Of a stretch of DNA of 64,000 nt, positions 36,368 to 46,059 are shown in pieces. This stretch comes from Pseudohongiella sp. (lineage in GTDB: Bacteria; Pseudomonadota; Gammaproteobacteria; Pseudomonadales; Pseudohongiellaceae). Positions within the stretch are counted from its first letter, which is position 1. Every line of letters starts with the position of its first letter. The stretch covers positions 62,001 to 126,000 of the forward strand of contig NZ_DRFV01000017.1 in the NCBI RefSeq assembly GCF_011050365.1. Reading direction: 5' to 3'. The position numbers and the translations under genes were made by a program. The notes below the pieces were generated by a model. It was not told the origin of the DNA. It worked only from the letters and a program-made list of their open reading frames with translations, and did not search any database.

Positions 36368-36587
36368 CGTTCTACACCTCAATGCTTTGGTACGCGTACA
36401 TACAGTTACCCTGTATTGTAGACGCAATGCGGTCCCGTCGGCAAAGGCTGTCTTGTGCCCATTTCCTGCGCTTGATCCCGCCCCCTGTCGTCCGCATCAG
36501 GCTTTGCCACCTTGAAACACGGGCCGTACTGATTTATGCTGAAAAGCTGAATTCATGACTATCACCAATTGATTTGTCGAGGCTTGT

Positions 36588-37175
36588 ATGAAATTAGAAT
36601 TACCCGATCTGCCCTATGCTGCCAATGCACTGGAACCGCACATGTCCGCAGAAACACTGGGCTTCCACCACGGCAAACACCACAACACCTACGTGGTCAA
36701 AGGCAACGAGCTGCTGGCTGATGCCGGCGTCGATGCCGATAACCTGGAAGATCTGGTACGCGCAAGCGCCAAAGTGGGCGGCCCGCTGTTTAACAATGTG
36801 GCTCAGGTTTATAACCACAATTTCTTCTGGAAGAGCATGAAGCCTGCCGGCGGCGGCGCGCCAAGCGGCGCCATCGCTGACAAGATTAACGCTGATTTCG
36901 GCAGCTACGATGACTTCAAGAAAGAATTTACCGCTGGCGGTGTCGGTCAGTTCGGTAGCGGCTGGGTCTGGCTGGTACTCGATGGCGGCAAACTCAAGAT
37001 CGCCAAGACACCTAACGCTGAAACGCCACTGACCACCAGCGCCAAACCAATCCTGGTGTGTGATGTGTGGGAACATGCGTATTATCTGGATTACCAGAAC
37101 CGTCGCCCTGACTTCCTGGCAGCGTTTCTGGAAAATCTGGTCAACTGGGATTTTGCCAACCAGAATCTGGCGTGA
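36588..37175 (+). CDS. sodB: Superoxide dismutase, iron type
   Basis: 195 aa, standard length. Metal ligands: His in HHGKHHNTYV, His in AQVYNHNFFW, and Asp/His in CDVWEHAYYLDYQ. The Gln in VAQVYNH is at the position typical of Fe-SOD. Converts superoxide to oxygen and hydrogen peroxide in the cytoplasm. GAGG precedes the ATG; a clear terminator follows. Single-gene unit. Confidence 0.95.
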   Translation: MKLELPDLPYAANALEPHMSAETLGFHHGKHHNTYVVKGNELLADAGVDADNLEDLVRASAKVGGPLFNNVAQVYNHNFFWKSMKPAGGGAPSGAIADKINADFGSYDDFKKEFTAGGVGQFGSGWVWLVLDGGKLKIAKTPNAETPLTTSAKPILVCDVWEHAYYLDYQNRRPDFLAAFLENLVNWDFANQNLA

Positions 37176-37207
37176 TTTGCGCGGGCTGATGCCCGCAAAG
37201 CAGCGAT

Positions 37208-37246
37208 AAAAAAGGCCGGCCTGTCTCTGACAGATCGGCCTTTTTT
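37208..37246 (+). terminator. Intrinsic terminator after sodB
   Basis: Stem with GGCCG / CGGCC and an inner CTGTC / GACAG pair, A-run before and TTTTTT after; could serve both strands. Confidence 0.85.
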
Positions 37247-37286
37247 ATAACCTGATGATTTACAACCTACTGATCAACTTTTGACA

Positions 37287-37886
37287 TCAGAAGATCAGAC
37301 GCAGCCCCAGCCCCATCAGATCTTCATCAGAGTTCCGCTCGTAGGTCAGCGTACCTGACAACGCTGGCAGAAATTCGTATTCAAGTCCGACGCCGGGAAC
37401 TGTTTCATTGTCACCTGCACCCAGATCCGTATGTTTGACGGCCACAAAAAATTCCGCCTCCGGACTGATATTCATACGCGCACCCAGCTCAAACCTGGCA
37501 CCCTCGCTGTCCTCATCAAAGGTAAAGGCGCCAAGACGACCAAGACCAAGACGACCGCGAACGTCGTATTCGATGTAACTGGCAGTGCCGTAAACACTCG
37601 CGGTCTCATTGCGACCGAAAATATAACCCAGGCCAAATGACTGTATGTCGCCGTCAAAGTCATTCCCCGGTGAATCATCATCCAGCCCAAGATCGGTGAA
37701 ACTGGCCACAGCGAGGATTCTGTCAACAATCTCCAGACTGGCATTTATGCCAAAACCGTCGACCTCAATACCGGCGCTTTCACCTTGCAGGTAGGCGACC
37801 TCAACATAACTGTACTCATTGGCATCTGCCAGCGCCAACCCCGGCGCCATCAGGCCAGCGAACAATAACGGCTTGATATTCCTCAT
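37287..37886 (-). CDS. Small outer-membrane beta-barrel protein
   Basis: 199 aa from the ATG at 37886 (GGAGAG upstream). Signal peptide to ~residue 20 (GLALADA). Alternating amphipathic strands (YSYVEVAYLQG, SFGLGYIFGR, ARFELGARMNI, GLEYEFLPALSGTLTYER) and a C-terminal Phe (GLGLRLIF), as in OmpW/Opa-like 8-strand barrels. Function unknown. Its stop faces the sodB terminator. Confidence 0.75.
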   Translation of the reverse strand: MRNIKPLLFAGLMAPGLALADANEYSYVEVAYLQGESAGIEVDGFGINASLEIVDRILAVASFTDLGLDDDSPGNDFDGDIQSFGLGYIFGRNETASVYGTASYIEYDVRGRLGLGRLGAFTFDEDSEGARFELGARMNISPEAEFFVAVKHTDLGAGDNETVPGVGLEYEFLPALSGTLTYERNSDEDLMGLGLRLIF

Positions 37887-38040
37887 TAACACTCTCCCCT
37901 CATCCATATTATATGTTCAGGCAGCCAGAATGCCCGGCTGCGGCGAGAGTATAGCAGAGCGTCCCGCACTGCATATGAAGCAGCACAGATTGATAGCTAA
38001 ATTCCTACGCCCCCTTTGCCGCCCCTTTTCCGCACAAGCG

Positions 38041-39987
38041 TCACAACGTGGTCAGTACCACCAGCTGGTCGCCCGGCAACAAGTCCATGGCTTTGCCCCG
38101 CGGCGGATTAAGCTGAAGCCGTTTGCCATGCGCGTTGGGCTGCGACCGGCAAATGCCCAGTGCGGTCTCACCTACGGCACCTGCCTTGACTTCGAACTCA
38201 CCAAAGCTGGCTGCCGCGCGCAGATGATAGTCATCCGGATCGTTGAACAGAATCTCGGCGCCCTGGGCAGTGAACAATTCATCATAGACCAGCCTGAGCT
38301 CACGCCGCAGCGTTACCTGGGACAACATATGACTGAGAATCATGGAGCTGATAATGGTTTCACTGCTATTGCGTTCCAGCAGGTCTTCGTTAGCAGGATC
38401 GCTCAGTTCCAGCAATATCTGCGGCTTCACCTGCTGGTCCTGCAGAATCTCATCCAGTACCAGATAACCCACTATGGCCCGCGCATCCGCTTCCTCGCCC
38501 GAGCTCAGCCGGTCGCTGCACAACAACACGATACTGTCGTAACGCCCCGGCTGCAGACGCCGGAGCTCACCTTCTACCATATAATCAGCTTCAATATGCT
38601 GACATGCCACCCGGGCCGCATTGTCGCTGTAGCGAGAAATATCGGCAATCCGCGCACTGGCAGGGACAATAGAGACCAGATCAACGTCAAAGTCATAATC
38701 ATCATAGCTGGCGAGCTCGGTGATGATCGCCGGCACACGACGATTCCAGCCCAGTATTAACAGCCGCTTCGACTGCACACCTGGCGTGTCCTCTTCCACT
38801 GCTGCAATCCGGTGAACGCGACGGTCGCTGACGGCATGTGCCCGGGGTTCGGTTTCATCGAACGAGCGTGCCATCAACACCAGCGTGTCTTGCGGCGTCA
38901 ACACCTCATCAGAAGGCACATTCAACCTGGCATGTAACTCTCCTGCCGCATCAGGTCGCATCAGGCCGAACATGATGGCGTCAGGACAACGCGCTTCGAC
39001 CTCGGTTATCGCCAGACCGGCATAGGGTGCAGCCGGCCGCAGATACAGCTCGTTACCCTCGTGAGCCGTCAGCAGCTCGCCATAGAGCTCTGACAAGCCC
39101 GGATGAATGATATTCTGCGCCACTAACCGACTGATGGTGGCATCACCCGCCACTACTTCCAGTGGTCCTGGATAGGCCCGCGAGGCCACCGAGAACTTGC
39201 GCACATCCTCGACCTCGGTCACCACATAGGGCAGCGGTTGGTTACGCTCCCGCGCCTGGGCATGAATGGACAACAGTGCCTTCACCGTTTCCACATCCGA
39301 GGTCACCAGACTATCGGGCTCATGCGACTGAAATGGGATAATGACAGCAGCCGCCTGCAGGCAGGCGACGCGATGCAGGGCCTCTGGCTGCAGCGCCGAA
39401 CCACTGCGCAGAATGATATGTTTGGCCCGTCGCCCGATGCCGGGGTCCTGGCGCAGCAGCTGAATCTGTTCCGATGACACCTGCTCCGACAGCACGACAA
39501 TCTGCAAACGCTTGATATCACGTTCGCGCAGGAAGCGGCCAACGCGGGATGTCGACATTACCAGTTCGCGTAACAACGGCACAGTGCGGTTATTCCAGCC
39601 CAGAATCACAATATGGTTTTTCAGGGACACCGGCGTCAGGCCCAGCTCAAGTTGCTCCATGATGGCGATCAACCAGCGGGTCATGATCGCCACCAGAGCA
39701 CCCAAAAACACCACATAACCACTGACGGTCAACCAGGTCGACACGATACGGCGCCAGGTGCCTTCGTCGTCCCCCAGGTATCCCGGATCAGTCAGGCGCA
39801 AAAATGCCCACCACACGGCATTGCCCAAATGCTCGTCGTATTCCCCCAGCGGCAACACCAGCATGCCGCCCACCAGGGAAATCAGACCAATCACCGCAAC
39901 CACCACTAACAGCTGGTAGGACGCGCCTTTGACAAACTGGCGTTCGACAAAAAATTTTAACCGGTCTATGAATCGGAGTCGAAACAT
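38041..39987 (-). CDS. CASTOR/POLLUX-type ion channel
   Basis: 648 aa from the ATG at 39987 (AGGAG nine bases upstream). Two N-terminal membrane segments (residues ~22-44 and ~75-100) flank a pore region WAFLRLTDPGYLGDDEG, which matches the plant CASTOR/POLLUX filter region. Two RCK/TrkA-N-like domains follow: HIVILGWNNRTVPLL and RLLILGWNRRVPAIITEL carry the nucleotide-fold GWN motif. Likely a calcium- or potassium-permeable channel gated by a cytoplasmic ring. No partner gene is visible nearby. Confidence 0.85.
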   Translation of the reverse strand: MFRLRFIDRLKFFVERQFVKGASYQLLVVVAVIGLISLVGGMLVLPLGEYDEHLGNAVWWAFLRLTDPGYLGDDEGTWRRIVSTWLTVSGYVVFLGALVAIMTRWLIAIMEQLELGLTPVSLKNHIVILGWNNRTVPLLRELVMSTSRVGRFLRERDIKRLQIVVLSEQVSSEQIQLLRQDPGIGRRAKHIILRSGSALQPEALHRVACLQAAAVIIPFQSHEPDSLVTSDVETVKALLSIHAQARERNQPLPYVVTEVEDVRKFSVASRAYPGPLEVVAGDATISRLVAQNIIHPGLSELYGELLTAHEGNELYLRPAAPYAGLAITEVEARCPDAIMFGLMRPDAAGELHARLNVPSDEVLTPQDTLVLMARSFDETEPRAHAVSDRRVHRIAAVEEDTPGVQSKRLLILGWNRRVPAIITELASYDDYDFDVDLVSIVPASARIADISRYSDNAARVACQHIEADYMVEGELRRLQPGRYDSIVLLCSDRLSSGEEADARAIVGYLVLDEILQDQQVKPQILLELSDPANEDLLERNSSETIISSMILSHMLSQVTLRRELRLVYDELFTAQGAEILFNDPDDYHLRAAASFGEFEVKAGAVGETALGICRSQPNAHGKRLQLNPPRGKAMDLLPGDQLVVLTTL

Positions 39988-40074
39988 CCTGGCGGGCTCC
40001 TGAGGGTGACATTGTTGTTCTGGCAATCAGTATAGGAGCCCTGACCGGCCGGGGCAATGCGCGACTTCAAAACG

Positions 40075-40111
40075 AAAAAACCCGGCGGACGATTCATAAT
40101 CATCCACCGGG
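40075..40111 (-). terminator. Intrinsic terminator after the second TonB receptor
   Basis: 14-bp arms (CCCGGCGGACGATT and AATCATCCACCGGG, two G-T pairs) with a 3-base loop and six T on the minus strand, 25 bases after the receptor stop. Confidence 0.88.
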
Positions 40112-40135
40112 TTGTTGTCTGCCGTTAGTTCGGGG

Positions 40136-42706
40136 TCAGAATTGACCTTTAAAGCCAATAGCAAACGTCGGGCCATACTCCTCGAACTGGAAAGTGTAGT
40201 TCTTGCTACCCTGGTAAAGCTCAAGCGCCTCATCGGTCAGATTAGTGAACTCTGCGACCAGCTCGAACTGTGGACTGAACCGGTATGACGCGGTCAGGTC
40301 CACCTGCGTATGCGGTGCCACATAGAGGTCGAAGCGCTCGTTGTCGCCGACTTCGCTCAGGAACTTGTCACGGTAGGAGACACTCAGGCGCGTGCTGAAC
40401 AGTTCGTTCTCGTAGCCCAGGTAGACGTTACCGGAACGCTCCGCGGCTTCCGGCAGCGCAAAGGATTCGCCGGCACGCTCATTGATTTCCAGATCGGTAT
40501 CCAGCGCCGTCAGGTTAAGTCCGGCCAGCAAACCGATCAGAGATTCATCAAACACTTCGAAACCCTGCTGCGCATTAAATTCGATACCCGTCACTGATGC
40601 TTTGGTACCGTTAACCGGTTGGTCAACTTCAAAGCCGACGAATTGCGGGTTTTGTCTTGTGGAAAAATCGACAATATAGTCATCGATATCCTTGTAGAAG
40701 ACGCCAGCCGATATCACGCCTGAGTTGCCGTAGTACCAGTCAGCCAGCAGGTCGAAGTTGCTTGACTGGTAGGGGTCCAGGTCCGGATTACCCAATTGGA
40801 TTTCCATGTCCTCACGATTGATCTGCGAGCGCGGGGAAATGTCGCTGAAACTCGGGCGCGCGATGGTGTTGCTCCACGCTGCGCGAACCACCAGATTGTC
40901 CGTCGGCTCGTAGCGCAGGTGCACGCCGGGCAAAAAGTTGGTGTATTTTGAAGACACAGACCTTTCGTTAATGCTGAGGGCGCCGTTTTCGTCAAACACC
41001 AGCTCATTGCCGTTCGCGCGGTAATCCGTGCGCTCGACACGGGCACCGGCAATCACACGAACGCGATCAAGGTCCCAGGTACCCATCATGTAGCTCGCAA
41101 TCACGTCCTCTTCGGCGCTGTAGTCCTGTGCCGAATTCAGCGCCAGGTTTTCTTCAACATCCCGTGGACGGGCCTTGAATTCACTGCGATTGGAATTGTA
41201 AAAATTCACGAAAGCCGAAGAGCTGATGCCCTGACCAAGGTTACTCAGGCCATGGGACGGTGCGCCAGTAGTAAACTGTGACAACAGCACATCCGGTGTG
41301 TCGCGTTCTTCGAACTCATTGACGTCGGCTACCTTGTCCTTGAAGCGACCATCGATACCGGTTTTTACCGTCAGGGACTCAATACCAAAGGCCATCGGCA
41401 CTTCGATGTTGAGAGCAAAGTTGACGTCATCATCATCCACTGACAAAGGTTCGTTAACGACCCGGTCCAACTCGTAGAGACTGTTGTCCAGGTACCCGAC
41501 GGCCGGCGCGCCATTTTCCATGAATGTGTAAACGGGGATACCCTGACCCAACTGCACCATCGCGTCCAGCGCATTGCCGGTCTTTTCGAAACGACCTTCC
41601 TGCTCATCCGGCACACGTTCGTCGGTCGTGGAGATACCGGCGTTGTAGTCCAGTGACCAGGTCTGGAAATCGTGCTCGGCACCCATGGCAAATGCCAACG
41701 TATCCTGTTCCTTGGTGCGGAAACGGATGCGGCGGCGGAAGCTGTCTTCGGGCATATCAGCATAGGTTACGTTGCTGCCGTCATAGGCCGTGATGGTGGC
41801 GTCCTCAAACACGAACACGTTGCGCTGACGGGTTTCTGCGTCAGTGAACTCGCTGTAAACCGTGTTGGCGTAGAAACGGGTGCTGTCGTCAGGCTGATAC
41901 TCCAGATTGAGGTTGAAACCCAGACGCTCGCGTTCAATAAAGTATTTACGCTCATTGACTTCCAGCAGCGTGAACACGTCCTCGCCATTGAACTCGAGGA
42001 AATCGTATTCCGGCTCGATATTGTCAGACTCCAGTTTACGGTTCAGGTAGTTCAGACCAAACGAGATACCGATATTGTCGGAGCCACCAAAACCGTCCAC
42101 CACATCACTGAAATTAAACTGAGCCTTGGGGCTGGTTTCACCGCTCAGGTCGTTGTGCGAGCCTTCCAGGCGGTAAGTGATCTGACGGCCGTCTCGATCA
42201 AAAGCCGACGCTGAGCTGACATTGATTGCGCCTCCAACGGCATCACCCGGCATATCCGGGGTCGGCACCTTGACAACTTCAATGCCGTCCACCGAGCCGC
42301 TCGGAATCACGTCCAGTGGCACCGCACGCGAACCGTCTTCCGGAGTGCCGATACGCATGCCGTTGATGGTCACCGTGCTCAGTCCGGCTGAGACGCCGCG
42401 CACGCTGACAAAGCGGCCTTCGCCCTGGTCGCGCGAAATGGTCAGTCCCGGCAGTCGCTGCAGCGACTCGGCGACATTCTGATCTACAAACTGACCCATG
42501 TCGTCAGCAGAGATGTAATTGGCAACCGCGTCAGACTCACGATACAGGCCCAGAGCCCGGTTGGCCGCTTCACGCTGGCCAAACACCATGATGGTTTCCA
42601 TCTGTGCAGCGGACGGCTCGCTTTGCGCCATGCCCGTGCTGCTCAGTCCGGCAAGCATCAGCGCTGCGGTCAATTTGCGGTAGGTGAACTGTGGGAATTC
42701 CTGCAT
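40136..42706 (-). CDS. TonB-dependent outer-membrane receptor (TIGR01782-like)
   Basis: 856 aa. Signal peptide to ~residue 27 (GMAQSE), TonB-box-like METIMVFGQRE, plug motifs NVAESLQRLPGLTISRDQGEG, FVSVRGVSAGLSTVTINGMR and VPTPDMPGDAVGGAINV. This plug pattern is the Caulobacter/Xanthomonas-type group often tied to carbohydrate uptake. The barrel ends with Phe (AIGFKGQF). GGAG upstream of the ATG. No carbohydrate-active enzymes are adjacent, so the ligand is open. Preceded by a regularly spaced GTGACAC array. Confidence 0.9.
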   Translation of the reverse strand: MQEFPQFTYRKLTAALMLAGLSSTGMAQSEPSAAQMETIMVFGQREAANRALGLYRESDAVANYISADDMGQFVDQNVAESLQRLPGLTISRDQGEGRFVSVRGVSAGLSTVTINGMRIGTPEDGSRAVPLDVIPSGSVDGIEVVKVPTPDMPGDAVGGAINVSSASAFDRDGRQITYRLEGSHNDLSGETSPKAQFNFSDVVDGFGGSDNIGISFGLNYLNRKLESDNIEPEYDFLEFNGEDVFTLLEVNERKYFIERERLGFNLNLEYQPDDSTRFYANTVYSEFTDAETRQRNVFVFEDATITAYDGSNVTYADMPEDSFRRRIRFRTKEQDTLAFAMGAEHDFQTWSLDYNAGISTTDERVPDEQEGRFEKTGNALDAMVQLGQGIPVYTFMENGAPAVGYLDNSLYELDRVVNEPLSVDDDDVNFALNIEVPMAFGIESLTVKTGIDGRFKDKVADVNEFEERDTPDVLLSQFTTGAPSHGLSNLGQGISSSAFVNFYNSNRSEFKARPRDVEENLALNSAQDYSAEEDVIASYMMGTWDLDRVRVIAGARVERTDYRANGNELVFDENGALSINERSVSSKYTNFLPGVHLRYEPTDNLVVRAAWSNTIARPSFSDISPRSQINREDMEIQLGNPDLDPYQSSNFDLLADWYYGNSGVISAGVFYKDIDDYIVDFSTRQNPQFVGFEVDQPVNGTKASVTGIEFNAQQGFEVFDESLIGLLAGLNLTALDTDLEINERAGESFALPEAAERSGNVYLGYENELFSTRLSVSYRDKFLSEVGDNERFDLYVAPHTQVDLTASYRFSPQFELVAEFTNLTDEALELYQGSKNYTFQFEEYGPTFAIGFKGQF

Positions 42707-42763
42707 TACATCGCTCCATTATCAAAGTTTTGTGGCAGTGTAAGCAGCATTTATGACGAAACC

Positions 42764-42823
42764 GTGTCACTGGCGCTACAGTTTAGTGACACGGCTGTGT
42801 ATGACCGGTGACACGCACGTGTC
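42764..42823. promoter_or_regulatory. Operator-like GTGACAC array upstream of the second TonB receptor
   Basis: Three copies of GTGACAC or its complement GTGTCAC start at 42764, 42786 and 42808, exactly 22 bp (two helix turns) apart. The first two sit in perfect 10-bp inverted arms (CCGTGTCACT / AGTGACACGG); the third starts a second palindrome, GACACG-CA-CGTGTC (42810-42823). Located 58-117 bases upstream of the receptor start, where a regulator would act. Confidence 0.55.
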
Positions 42824-42897
42824 GGGCGCATGACAACACCGGCTGCCGGAGTTGAATTCGCTTGCGCCGTGGCGCGGGCAGGCGTATAAGGCATGTT

Positions 42898-43353
42898 GTG
42901 AACAGCACACATATCAGCCCCCGCACCAGCACCTCACGGTCGCCATCGACAAGCGTCTGTGGCTGGATTTTTGCGCTGATTTTATGCTGCCTGCCCGGCC
43001 TGTCGTGGCCGGAATCCGCACTGATTGTCGGCAACGCGCAGAACGCAGCAACGTCGCCGACGGGCATGCTGCAGACGACCAACACACAGGTCGCCATAAA
43101 CACCCACGACACGGCGCTGACCTCATCGCAGCGCCTGCTGTCGCAGGCCACGCGCACTGGCGCGCCTTGCCAGAATACCGACACGAACTCACCGGACCCG
43201 TCCGGCCCAGCGCAGGCTGTATGGCCACTGCCGGCAAGCTCTGATCTTCGCGCACTCGTTTGCGGGCAAGGCTATGACGTTGACGTTCTGCGCCTGGTAA
43301 CTCGCTACACGGCAGCGCCCTACTCCCCCCGGTCTCCCCCCGTTCCCGCCTGA
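42898..43353 (+). CDS. Doubtful small exported protein in the 0.7-kb gap before secDF
   Basis: A 151-codon frame from GTG at 42898: polar N-terminus rich in Ser/Thr, one hydrophobic stretch (WIFALILCCLPGLSW) like a signal peptide, then a low-complexity Ser/Thr/Asn/Pro tail with no recognisable domain. No clear ribosome-binding site precedes the GTG, and the other strand is also open. Outside this frame the 42707-43399 gap shows only the GTGACAC array and the secDF ribosome-binding site. Could be a lineage-specific secreted protein or chance. Confidence 0.3.
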   Translation: MNSTHISPRTSTSRSPSTSVCGWIFALILCCLPGLSWPESALIVGNAQNAATSPTGMLQTTNTQVAINTHDTALTSSQRLLSQATRTGAPCQNTDTNSPDPSGPAQAVWPLPASSDLRALVCGQGYDVDVLRLVTRYTAAPYSPRSPPVPA

Positions 43354-43399
43354 AACGCTAACCACATTTTCATAGCTTTCAGTTTTTGCGAGGACAATC

Positions 43400-45925
43400 A
43401 TGCGATCTCTACGCCAGCGTACCCTGTGGTACGGATTCATCATTATGCTGGGCCTGCTCAGCGCACTGCCCGCCGCCCTGCCCGGCGGGGTTCAACAACG
43501 CCTGCCCGACTGGTATGCCAATAATCAGTTCAGTCTGGGCCTTGACCTTCGGGGCGGGTCCCACCTGCTATTGGCAGTCGACATGGAAGACCTGCTGCAG
43601 AGTGAAAATCAGCAGTTCGCCGATAGCGTGGCCGACAGGCTGCGTCAAGCCGGCATCCGATATCTGCGGCCACAGGCAACGGCCGAGCAGATTACTGTGA
43701 CGCTTCGTGATGCAAGCGCAATGCCGGAACTCATCCGTATTGCCAGAGAGTCCGTGGCTGACAGCCAGAGCGCGCTGCCGACATACACGCTCGACAGTGA
43801 CGCGGGCACCTTAACCCTGCTCATCACCGATGCCCACCGGGAGGCTTTGCAGCAGGACGCCGTCACGCAAAGTCTGGATATCATCCACCGCCGTCTGGAT
43901 GAAACCGGCATGGTGGAGCCCAGCATCACGCGTCAGGGCAGCGACAGTATCGTGGTACAACTACCGGGCATCAGCGACCCCGGCCGCGTCAAGGAGCTGC
44001 TGGGCACAACTGCCAAAATGAACTTCCATTGGCTGGCCGACAGCCGCTCTACCGATATTGTAGAGCGTCCCGGACAACAGGACGGGGAAATCTATCGCCT
44101 TGAGCGGCAGATTGCCATGGAAGGTCGTCATGTGCGCAACGCCAACATGGTGCTGCAACCACAGACCGGGCTGCCAGTTGTGAATTTTGTGCTGGATAAA
44201 ACCGGCGGTCGCCTGTTTGGTGACATGACACAGGAAAATATTGGCCGGGCGCTGGCTGTGGTATTGGATGACCAGGTCATTACCGCACCGGTCATTCGCA
44301 GTGCCATCACCACTGGCAGCGGTGAAATCAGCGGTGGCTTTAGTGCCGTTGAGGCTACCGACCTCGCCATGCTGCTGCGCGCAGGTGCGCTGCCGGCCGC
44401 CCTTGATATCATAGAGGAGCGTAGCGTTGGGCCCAGCCTGGGCAGCGATTCGATCCAGATGGGACTGATTACCGGCCTGATTGGCGCTGGCCTGGTCCTG
44501 CTGTTCATGGCGGCCATTTACGGTAGCTGGGGCCTGATCGCCTGGCTTGGGCTCGGCATCAATATGGGTCTGATTTTTGGTGTCCTCAGCCTGCTCGGCG
44601 CGACGCTGACGCTGCCCGGCATCGCCGGCCTGATTCTGGTTATGGGCATGGCTGTGGATGCGAATATCCTGATCAACGAACGCATACGGGATGAACTGCG
44701 CCAGGGCAAAACCGCATGGTTGTCGCTGGAGAACGGTTTCAGCAAGGCCTACAGCACCATCATCGACTCCAACGTCACCACCCTGATTGCCATCAGTCTG
44801 CTGTTCCTGATGGGGTCGGGGCCGGTCAGAGGGTTCGCCGTCACCATGGGTATCGGACTGCTGACATCACTGTTCACCGCGGTGGCCGTGACCCGGGTGA
44901 TGATGGAATGGCGAATCCGGCTAGCAACCAGTAAAACCCTGTCGGTATCCGGATTGGCGATGCTTGACCGCATCGGCGATCGTTTCAGCGGCGGCAAACG
45001 TGTCATTAATTTTATGCGTGCCAGTATCGCCGGTCTGGTGGTGTCTGCCATTCTGTCTACTGCTGCAGTCGGCCTGCTTGCCAAGCCCGGTCTGAACTAC
45101 GGCATCGATTTCAGCGGTGGCGCGCTGGTGGAGGTCAGCGCCCCGGATACGACCATTGAACAACTACGCAGCAGTTTAGTGGCTGCGGGCCTGGACAATA
45201 TCTCGGTACAGGAAACCGGCGACATCGATGGCGCCAGCGCCTATCAATTGCGCCAGCCGCTGCAGACCGATCGCGACAGCGGCGCTGTTATCGAAGAAAT
45301 CAAAGCGGCCATCATGCAGGTGTCGCCAGATGCCGACGTCCTGCGCTCTGACATGGTAGGCCCACGCGTCAGCGGGGACTTTGCTGACCTGAGCATACTG
45401 GCCGTGTTACTGGCAGGCGGCGGCATGCTGCTCTACCTGTGGTATCGCTTCGAAAATCACTTCGCGGTGGCAGCGGTGATCACCATTGGACTGGATCTGA
45501 CCAAAACGCTGGGCTTTTTTGCGCTGGCCGGCATCGAATTCAACCTGACGGCCGTTGCTGCTCTACTGGCATTGATCGGCTATTCGGTGAATGACAAGGT
45601 GGTGGTTTTCGATCGAATTCGTGAAAATTTGCGGGCACAGCCGGATCAGGATTTTTCCGCGCTGGTCGATAGAAGTATCAGCGCCACCCTGACCAGAACC
45701 GTTTTTACCTCGCTCAGCACCCTGGTGGCGATCGTGCCCATGGCCATCGCCGGTGGCAGCGCCGTCTCCAGTTTCGCGCTGCCCATGCTGTTCGGTATTG
45801 TCATCAGCACCAGCTCGTCGATCTTTATCGCAGCGCCCATCGTCGTATTCTTGGGCAAGCGACGGCAGCGCCAGGGTCGTGATCAGCTTCATACGCCTGC
45901 CCCGGAACTGGATATGTCACCCTGA
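43400..45925 (+). CDS. secDF: Fused SecDF protein-export subunit
   Basis: 841 aa in a single frame. SecD half (~1-535): FSLGLDLRGGSHLLLAVD, periplasmic P1 with LDIIHRRLDETGMVEP, then six membrane helices with LILVMGMAVDANILINERI. SecF half (~540-841): NYGIDFSGGALVEV and LIGYSVNDKVVVFDRIREN. Uses the proton gradient to pull proteins out of the SecYEG channel on the periplasmic side. Most gammaproteobacteria have separate secD and secF after yajC; here they are fused and yajC is absent, which suggests an additional copy. GAGG precedes the ATG. Confidence 0.92.
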   Translation: MRSLRQRTLWYGFIIMLGLLSALPAALPGGVQQRLPDWYANNQFSLGLDLRGGSHLLLAVDMEDLLQSENQQFADSVADRLRQAGIRYLRPQATAEQITVTLRDASAMPELIRIARESVADSQSALPTYTLDSDAGTLTLLITDAHREALQQDAVTQSLDIIHRRLDETGMVEPSITRQGSDSIVVQLPGISDPGRVKELLGTTAKMNFHWLADSRSTDIVERPGQQDGEIYRLERQIAMEGRHVRNANMVLQPQTGLPVVNFVLDKTGGRLFGDMTQENIGRALAVVLDDQVITAPVIRSAITTGSGEISGGFSAVEATDLAMLLRAGALPAALDIIEERSVGPSLGSDSIQMGLITGLIGAGLVLLFMAAIYGSWGLIAWLGLGINMGLIFGVLSLLGATLTLPGIAGLILVMGMAVDANILINERIRDELRQGKTAWLSLENGFSKAYSTIIDSNVTTLIAISLLFLMGSGPVRGFAVTMGIGLLTSLFTAVAVTRVMMEWRIRLATSKTLSVSGLAMLDRIGDRFSGGKRVINFMRASIAGLVVSAILSTAAVGLLAKPGLNYGIDFSGGALVEVSAPDTTIEQLRSSLVAAGLDNISVQETGDIDGASAYQLRQPLQTDRDSGAVIEEIKAAIMQVSPDADVLRSDMVGPRVSGDFADLSILAVLLAGGGMLLYLWYRFENHFAVAAVITIGLDLTKTLGFFALAGIEFNLTAVAALLALIGYSVNDKVVVFDRIRENLRAQPDQDFSALVDRSISATLTRTVFTSLSTLVAIVPMAIAGGSAVSSFALPMLFGIVISTSSSIFIAAPIVVFLGKRRQRQGRDQLHTPAPELDMSP

Positions 45926-45985
45926 AGCCCGCGCGGCAACTAGCGCAGTCGCATCAAACCAGCGGAAAAGCTCCGTCCTTTCGCT

Positions 45986-46016
45986 AAAGTATCGGCCCCC
46001 GCGGCCGATACTTTTT
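45986..46016 (+). terminator. Intrinsic terminator after secDF
   Basis: 12-bp perfect stem AAAGTATCGGCC / GGCCGATACTTT with a 5-base loop and T-run, 60 bases after the secDF stop. Confidence 0.9.
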
Positions 46017-46059
46017 GCGTTAAAGCCACCATTTTATGAATCGACAGCCAGGGCCCCGC

